DNA of 64,000 bases from Vulcanisaeta distributa JCM 11216. GTDB lineage: Archaea > Thermoproteota > Thermoprotei > Thermoproteales > Thermocladiaceae. The stretch covers positions 124,001 to 188,000 of the forward strand of contig NZ_BBBI01000002.1 of assembly GCF_001315985.1 (NCBI RefSeq), in the 5' to 3' direction. Both the position numbers and the translations under genes were made by a program. The notes under the pieces are model-generated. The model was not told the origin of the DNA and did not search any database. It worked only from the letters and a program-made list of their open reading frames with translations. Of the stretch, positions 58,153 to 64,000 are shown in pieces. Numbering within the stretch: the first letter of the stretch is position 1; each line of letters opens with the position of its first letter.

Positions 58153-59373
58153 GACTGCACACCCCCCCTCCTAGCCCTTGGGTCAAAGCCCCCCCTCTTA
58201 GGCTCGAGCCTGAGTCCTGACTGCATTAATAACTCAACAACCTTCTTACCAAGCATTGGCGAGGCGGATACGCCGGCTGGTCCAAGCACTATGTTGACCC
58301 AGTTTGGTACGTAGTCCGGTATGTCTACCACGAAGTCATGCCAGCCGGTGTCTGCGTTTGTGTATGCCATGAAGCCTATGAACGACTTAACAACATGCTT
58401 CTCAAAGGGTATTTCGGGGAATAACTCCTTGGCGACCTTGATATTGTGATTAACGGCCTCCTCACGGACAACCCTATCACTCCTATACGTGAGCTCGAGG
58501 TAAATGCCTGACCTGGCGAGACCGTAAATATTGGGTAGCACTGCCTTTACATGAGGCATGTCCTCTATCCTAGGCAGTACGTGAACCTCATGACTTATTA
58601 ACCTACCAACCTCCTCATCAAAGTCTGTCAAGGTGCCCTTTAGCGGCACGATGGAGAAGTTTCTCGCGCCGACCATCTCGGCAATCCTATCAACCTCAAT
58701 ACCGGCCGCATTAACCACAAAGGTCGACTTAATGACTAAGCCCTGCCTAGTATAGATACTGTATGTTATTCCCTGCCTCTCAATCCTAACAACCTCCTGG
58801 TTGAGTAGGAACTCGACGCCATTAGCCCTGGCATTCTCGGCAAGGGCCTTGGCAACCTTAACGGGGTCGGTTATGCATAGGTTTGGGTCGTGTAAGGCTC
58901 CTAGAGCGCTTGGTGTAATGTATGGCTCCATATCCAATAATCGCTTCCTATCCACAAACTCAAGGGGGGGTTGAAAGCTACCCTCAGGTATGTAGTAAGG
59001 CGCGTTGGGCTCAAGTGATGATTTAAAGGCCCTTGAGTAAAGCCTTAGGTACCTCCTGAAGTCAGCCTTATCCCTAATCAACCAAAGACCACCAATTCTC
59101 CTCAATGGGAAACCAAGCTCATCAGCGAGCTTCGGCCAAAGCGGTATGCTCTTAACATTCAACTCGGCATGAAGAGTACCTGGCCTAAAGGTTAGGGAAT
59201 CACCGCCTTGGCAGACCAGGTTGTGGTTCGTGGTCGTGCTCTCCAGGCCAACATCGTTATGCCTATCAATAACTGCAATACTAACGTTGTATTGAGATAA
59301 TTCACGGGCAACAGATACCCCCAGCAATGCCACTGCCAATAATTGCGACGTCGAATACAAGTGACCCCAGCAT
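58149..59373 (-). CDS. FAD-dependent oxidoreductase, LhgO/DAO-like (frameshifted start)
   Basis: DAO-superfamily flavoenzyme resembling L-2-hydroxyglutarate oxidase. The Rossmann motif FDVAIIGSGIAG lies in a frame beginning at ATG 59373 and joins the main frame when a G5 near 59327 is read as G4 (VSVARELSQYNVSIAVID). Later motifs: ESTTTNHNLVCQGGD, VNAAGIEVDRIAEMVG, VLGPAGVSASPMLGKKVVEL. About 408 residues. Operon with the GlcG-like gene. Confidence 0.85.
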
Positions 59374-59439
59374 AAATACTTATGCCTATCTTTTCTAATT
59401 TAAGCACCGCCTATATATTAATTATATATTTAACAACAA

Positions 59440-60391
59440 TCACTCCCCCCCTGAATATACCAGGTATTTAATGCCATTAAACTCAACCTCCCTGGTCAAA
59501 CTCCTTATCTTATCGAGAATCTCCATACCTAGGTTATTCCTCCTGATAACGTCCATCACCTGCTCAATAGTCATTGGCTGTATCTTGAGTATACTTAATA
59601 AGCTATTTACTGGGTCATTCCTATCTATATGAAACTCCCCCTCTCTCAATATAGTCTATTATGAAGATCCTATCACTATTCACATACCTCGAAAGCACCC
59701 TGGCAAGGTTCATTAGTACATCGGATGTTGGTGGCTTAACCCAGGGCTCAGCGGGTGGTCTTGTGGGCACCATCATGTAGACCCTATCCGGCCTGTACCT
59801 ACTTAGGGCATCGCCAATACGTTCTATCTCATCCTCATTATCATTTACTCCATGAACAAGCATTACCTCAGTCCATATCTGCCCACTAAACACCTCACGG
59901 AATCTCTCAATACCCTCTATGAATTTGTCAAAGGTTATATCCCTATGGGGGGGCCTATTAATGAGCCTAAACGTTCTCTCACTTCCAGCATCAGTACTTA
60001 CCTTAACTACATCCAGCTCGCTTAACCATGCCCTGACATTCTCATCGATTAGCTTGGCACCATTGGTCAGTATTGCCAAGGGCTTATCCTGATTATCCCT
60101 TGCCCACTGAATTAACTTGCCCAGGCCGGCATAAAGTGTTGGTTCTCCATCGCCGATAAATGTTAGGTAGTCATAATCCCTAGTCCTCACTGCGATCTCC
60201 AACTCCCTAATAATATCCTCGGGTGGGTAAAACATCCTTAGGTCATTTATTACGTGCTTGGTCCTGCCCAGTTGGCAGTATATGCAGTTGAAATTGCAGT
60301 ACTTAAGCGGAACAACATTTACACCAAGCGACCTACCTAATCTACGTGAGGGCACTGGGCCAAAGACATTGTGAAACATAAAAATACCCAA
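59440..60391 (-). CDS. Radical SAM protein with C-terminal winged helix (frameshifted)
   Basis: COG0731-type radical SAM: FGPVPSRRLGRSLGVNVVP, cluster YCNFNCIYCQLGR, FIGDGEPTLYAGLGKL, ILTNGAKL. The main frame ends RIFIIDYIERGG; reading a G5 near 59640 as G4 joins it to EFHIDRNDPVNSLLSILKIQ, IEQVMDVIRRNNLG, a small winged-helix domain ending at 59440. About 316 residues. The fused form occurs in other archaea. Function unknown. Confidence 0.82.
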
Positions 60392-60629
60392 ACTGCTAGT
60401 AATAGGCTTAGGTTAAATATTTTTATTAAGTGTTGCATTTCTATCTCTAATTAATTAGCAATTGAAAGCATGAATAAAAGCAACTAAATGCATGCTCTTT
60501 CTACAGGTGTATATATGATAAAGCATTATACACTTTGGGAAATCATAATAATACATGAATAATATTCACTTATTAGAAAGTGAACCTTTTAATTAATGAT
60601 TATTGCTTAAAGAGTTTTCGTAAGTTTTT

Positions 60630-60800
60630 ATGAGGGTGCTCTATATTAACCTTGTGATAAATCAAGGAGTTGAATACTCAAGGAGGATTTACCAGGAGGC
60701 CATGTCACAATGCCTAAGGCCGTGGTACACTGATGACTGTCGTAAATGTAGGCTAGGATTCACTAGATGCTTAACCAGTTACTTATCGCTATTGAATTAA
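60630..60800 (+). CDS. Small Cys-rich ORF (56 aa)
   Basis: MRVLYINLVINQGVEYSRRI, then CLRPWYTDDCRKCRLGFTRC: four cysteines in about 20 residues, a possible zinc or iron-sulfur knuckle. Its end overlaps the start of the next gene (ATG 60767) by about 34 bases, suggesting coupling or one protein split by an indel. Confidence 0.4.
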   Translation: MRVLYINLVINQGVEYSRRIYQEAMSQCLRPWYTDDCRKCRLGFTRCLTSYLSLLN

Positions 60801-61294
60801 GGGAATGTTTAAAACATTGGTGTGAAAGGCATCATGTGAATTACATATTCCCAAGCAGGGAGTGGGTAAATGCCCTCTGTACAGGCCTTAACGGCGATAG
60901 GGACTTCCTTAATGCGATTAATGGTTGGAGAATAGACGTACTACTTGTCGGCAGGAACCTAAGCCCAGGCGTAATAAACCATCTACAGAGAACGTACGGC
61001 ATTAATAAAATTGAAACGATAGGCGTGCTCTTTAGGTTTAATAATTCATGTAATGAAGCCTCCCTCATTATAAACCCGGACATTAACTCATACCAATACG
61101 TGGTCATTGCCGATTACGATGTATGGCTCAAGGTCCTCAGTGGATTAAGTGACCCGGTAACGACCATGCTCAGTGTATTTAGGAGGTTGGAGGTTAGGGG
61201 GGGTAGTATGGTGACGCTTGTGAGGTTGGCCGCCAATATCGTATCGCCAATGGCGAAGGTAATTATGAAAATACCAACGGAAATAATAAAGTAA
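60767..61294 (+). CDS. Hypothetical protein
   Basis: 175 residues: Cys/Trp-rich start (LRECLKHWCERHHVNYIF), alpha/beta middle (RIDVLLVGRNLSPGVINHLQ) and basic helical end (VRLAANIVSPMAKVIMKIP). No family recognised. A G7 tract encodes the Gly pair in EVRGGSMV. Confidence 0.5.
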   Translation: MLNQLLIAIELRECLKHWCERHHVNYIFPSREWVNALCTGLNGDRDFLNAINGWRIDVLLVGRNLSPGVINHLQRTYGINKIETIGVLFRFNNSCNEASLIINPDINSYQYVVIADYDVWLKVLSGLSDPVTTMLSVFRRLEVRGGSMVTLVRLAANIVSPMAKVIMKIPTEIIK

Positions 61295-61328
61295 AAACGT
61301 TTAATTTTTAATGAATTATGTTGTTATA

Positions 61329-61645
61329 TTACCACCAATGCCACCAACGCCTTCCGCCATGCCACCCTCCGTAGAACCAACCCCAGCCTGGGCCCCACGG
61401 TGCGGGTGGGTATGGGTAGCTTGTGTACCAGCTCTTGAAGCTCTTGCCAAGGTCTGTCAATTCCACGTATTCCTCATTACCCTCCTTAACAACCCTTATC
61501 AAGCCAGCCATTTGCAGAGCGCTTATTGCGTAATCAAAGCTGCGCCGTATAGTGGTACCCTACTTCTTAAATCACTCATCTTTATCCTATCCGTTATTTG
61601 GTTTAGTATTATCCACGCACCCCCCCACCTCGTCATGCCGAACAT
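61329..61645 (-). CDS. PadR-like winged-helix regulator with Trp/Gly tail (frameshifted)
   Basis: MFGMTRWGGAWIILNQITDR, IKMSDLRSRVPLYG, then after a missing base near 61545 FDYAISALQMAGLIRVVKEG and YVELTDLGKSFKSWYTS: a one-domain winged helix. The last ~30 residues are extraordinary: repeated Trp/Gly/Pro (APWGPGWGWFYGGWHGG, RRWWHWW). A G7 tract probably added a Gly in RWGGAW. It lies convergently close to the downstream end of the sugar transporter permease gene. Confidence 0.65.
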
Positions 61646-61736
61646 TCCTTTCACCAATATCGCTTCTGATATCGGATTTAAAAACCTTTCTCATCATGTA
61701 TTCATATGAATACTTAATTAAAATGAATACACTTGA

Positions 61737-63428
61737 TTATCCCTTTATACCACCGATGTTGAAGCCCTCGAGCAACCTACCCATTATTACGTAACTAAGC
61801 ACCATGACTGGTAACGCAACCACAAGGGCCGACGAAGCCAGTAATCCCCCCCAATCAACGGCCTTACTCCTTATTGCCTCTATTGCGAATATGGTTACTG
61901 TCTGTGCGCCCGTTGGTGGGAAGTTGAATAGCCATGGGGGGGTCTCCGTTAGTATTAATGGGTAGAATAGTAACTGCCAGCTTATTATGAAGGATAGTAT
62001 CATTACCATGAACCAACTACTCCTGGTTATTGGGGGGGCTATGATCCTAAACAACGTATAAGTCGAGGAGGCCCCCTCAATCTCAGCCAACTCCTGATAC
62101 TCATTCGGCAGGTCCCTGTATATATTGAAGAGGAGCCAGGCGGACAGTGTTACCGTGAATATGGGCTCGGCGAGTATCAATGCCCACCAGGTGTTTAGGA
62201 GTCCCGAGTTCATGAATAGGGTGTATATTGGGAATATGAAGCTTGTGGATGGTAATGAGTATAGATATATCGTGATTAGTAATAGCCAGTAAATGTTTTG
62301 CTTAGACATTATGTATGATGCTGTGCCTGCCAATATTGCGGAGATCAATGCAACGAATGCACTAACAATGAGGCTTGTGGAGATGTATGATGCAGAGTTC
62401 GTGATTGCGTTCACGAAGTAATTTATTGTAAAGGCGACTGGGTATAGTATTGGTGGTGATATGAAGTCGTAAATGTTCGGCCTAAAGGCGAGTACGACCA
62501 TCCAGTAAACAGGAAATAGTAGGAATAGTAGTATTATTACTGTTAATATCCACAGTAATGAGTCATAGATCCTATCCGGAATCTTAATCGTAGGGAGCCT
62601 CACGTAAAGGCCGCCGCTACGCATGACGTATAACAGCGCCACAGCTGGTAATGTGGCTAAGGCCGCAAGTAACGCTGCAGCTGCCTCACCGCCGGAGAAG
62701 TCACCAATGAAGTATAGTAAATCGAATATGAGTAGGGGCAGTGTTGTTGATGAGTAACCAGGCCCTCCCTCGGTCAATACGTAGGGTATGTCGAAGTTAC
62801 CCAATTGAAGCACGAATATCACTAGGAATGCCGTAAGCACAATCTTGAAAATATAGGGCAATGCAACACCGCTATAGTACTGTGAGAGGGAGGCACCATC
62901 TACCTGGGAGACCTCCTTAAGCTCCTTACTAATTGACTTAAGCCCACCAATGATCATTAGATAGGCAAAGGATGTGCTGCTCCATACGCCAACAATGATC
63001 ACAGACCATATTGATAGACCGGGTATTGTGGTCATGTTTAGCATGGGTATATGAAATAATTTAAATAGGTAATAGAACGGCCCGTACATTGGGTCGAAGA
63101 GTGTGTACCAAATCATCGATGATGATATGAACGGTATTGTGTATGGTACAAGTATTATTAATGACATCGGTACCTGCCACTTCATGGGTAAGCTATCAAC
63201 CCTGATGGCCAACACCAATGCAAGCATTGTTGATAATAATGCGGTCATTGTTGCGAAAAGCAATGTGTTATAGAGAGCCAAATTGAATGTACCTGGTGGA
63301 AAATCTACTATTAAACCCTTTATTGAAGTTGGGGGGGTAAAACCAACGAAGTAGAAGGTTAGGATTAATGGAATTAGTCCAAAGGCAAGTATGTATATTA
63401 AATACGGTATTAACCAAAACCTCCTCAT
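61737..63428 (-). CDS. Fused sugar ABC transporter permease (MalF-MalG type)
   Basis: 563 residues joining two permease modules normally encoded separately. First module: LILVPYTIPFISSSMIWYTL and EAA loop VDGASLSQYYSGVALPYIF; second module: from about residue 285 with ILLFLLFPVYWMVVLAF and EAA loop ELAEIEGASSTYTLFRIIAP. No frameshift separates them, so the fusion is real in this sequence. It would form the whole membrane channel with the binding protein upstream; the ATPase is outside the window. Confidence 0.85.
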   Translation of the reverse strand: MRRFWLIPYLIYILAFGLIPLILTFYFVGFTPPTSIKGLIVDFPPGTFNLALYNTLLFATMTALLSTMLALVLAIRVDSLPMKWQVPMSLIILVPYTIPFISSSMIWYTLFDPMYGPFYYLFKLFHIPMLNMTTIPGLSIWSVIIVGVWSSTSFAYLMIIGGLKSISKELKEVSQVDGASLSQYYSGVALPYIFKIVLTAFLVIFVLQLGNFDIPYVLTEGGPGYSSTTLPLLIFDLLYFIGDFSGGEAAAALLAALATLPAVALLYVMRSGGLYVRLPTIKIPDRIYDSLLWILTVIILLFLLFPVYWMVVLAFRPNIYDFISPPILYPVAFTINYFVNAITNSASYISTSLIVSAFVALISAILAGTASYIMSKQNIYWLLLITIYLYSLPSTSFIFPIYTLFMNSGLLNTWWALILAEPIFTVTLSAWLLFNIYRDLPNEYQELAEIEGASSTYTLFRIIAPPITRSSWFMVMILSFIISWQLLFYPLILTETPPWLFNFPPTGAQTVTIFAIEAIRSKAVDWGGLLASSALVVALPVMVLSYVIMGRLLEGFNIGGIKG

Positions 63429-63494
63429 ATCGGCTCAATTACTCACCGTAAAAATTAATTTTTAATTTTTAACACAATTATGACTTAGGTAGTA

Positions 63495-64000
63495 TTAGCC
63501 TGAACAGGAACCGTAGGTTTGAACAAGGGCGTTTACCCAAGACGCAGCGGCAGTATTCATTGCCTCCTGAGCACTCACTTGCCCAAGTAGATATTCGAAT
63601 ACCTCCTGGTTAAAGCTTGGTATTAACTCTGGGTATGTTGGTGGTATGTTTGGCGGGTTTGCCCAGGCGTACTGAGCAGCATTGTAAACGGCATTAAGTA
63701 ATTCCTTATCATGCGGACTAAGCGTACTATTACTCAGTAGCATTTGGAATGCCTCCTTCGATATTGGGAACTTATGGAAGTACAGGTACTCATATACCTG
63801 GACCTGAGGCGATACCAGGAACGCAAGGAATTCAAGGGCCAACTGCTTATGCGTTGAGTACTTACTGACGGCAAGGAAGTTAGTGCCGGTCTCGGCGTAG
63901 CCACCCGGTAATGGTGCTAGGCATGTATCATTGTACACGCTTGATGGTAGGTATGATAATTGGCTAACGAACATTAACGCAGCAGGTGCGTACTCGGCAT
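63495..64000 (-). CDS. Sugar-binding protein, C-terminal part (runs off window)
   Basis: Family 1 extracellular solute-binding protein, truncated by the window edge. Visible: LAPLPGGYAETGTNFLAVSK, HKQLALEFLAFLVSPQVQ (typical helix), LIPSFNQEVFEYLLGQVS and the end SWVNALVQTYGSCSG. Frame stays open to 64000. Same strand as the fused permease, 67 bp upstream of it: one sugar-uptake operon. Confidence 0.85.
   Translation of the reverse strand, partial: AEYAPAALMFVSQLSYLPSSVYNDTCLAPLPGGYAETGTNFLAVSKYSTHKQLALEFLAFLVSPQVQVYEYLYFHKFPISKEAFQMLLSNSTLSPHDKELLNAVYNAAQYAWANPPNIPPTYPELIPSFNQEVFEYLLGQVSAQEAMNTAAASWVNALVQTYGSCSG

Noticed and set aside
2026-63334. Phase variation as the main cause of the G/C tracts
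   Set aside because: Phase-variable tracts are usually longer, variable and limited to surface genes; here they are uniform in length and hit housekeeping genes.

Overview
The window reads as a crenarchaeal chromosome, most probably a Thermoproteales member of the Vulcanisaeta/Caldivirga type (inference). The reasons are an archaeal EF-2, Taw1 (wyosine) and NucS, TATA boxes about 25-30 bp upstream of start codons (mostly leaderless genes), many AGG arginine codons, and a CRISPR repeat whose transcript would carry the crenarchaeal ATTGAAAG handle.

Layout. 0-3.4 kb: endonuclease IV-like gene, MNT/HEPN pair, AmmeMemoRadiSam radical SAM enzyme. 3.8-10.3 kb: two surface proteins, a class II amidotransferase, a ParA ATPase with a small nuclease-like partner, an alpha/beta hydrolase. 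10.3-17.9 kb: Taw1, TrmO, SDR, methyltransferase, a second HEPN/MNT pair, and convergent TldE and TldD. 18.0-24.15 kb: a five-gene oligopeptide ABC transporter operon. 24.73-33.81 kb: an integrated element bounded by a 55-bp direct repeat made from the 3' half of a tRNA-Trp gene, carrying nucS, an RNase HI gene, small regulators and a truncated integrase. 33.9-46.2 kb: esterase, FeoB/FeoA divergent from a second metal transporter across two TTAGG-N5-CCTAA operators, HemB, aminotransferase, HerA-like ATPase, MetF-like protein, Mrp and EF-2. 46.4-53.4 kb: metalloprotease-like protein, MBL hydrolase, SWIM protein, MaoC, tRNA-Gln, a degenerate tract and an orphan seven-repeat CRISPR array. 53.6-64 kb: MFS transporter, ArsR/membrane/GIN-domain operon, radical SAM proteins, an oxidoreductase-GlcG pair, a wHTH regulator with a Trp-rich tail, and a sugar ABC transporter with fused permeases.

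The most unusual property is textual. There are roughly 150 mononucleotide G or C tracts of (almost always) exactly seven bases, where a handful would be expected by chance. In conserved motifs and in hairpins the tract can be compared with what it should be: four-base tracts have become seven (adding one Gly or Pro), and five- or six-base tracts have become seven (breaking the frame). Many conserved genes, including essential EF-2, also carry single-base deletions elsewhere. Much of this could be sequence-quality artefact, so most broken genes below are annotated as one gene across the frameshift. The length-seven mode still needs an explanation.
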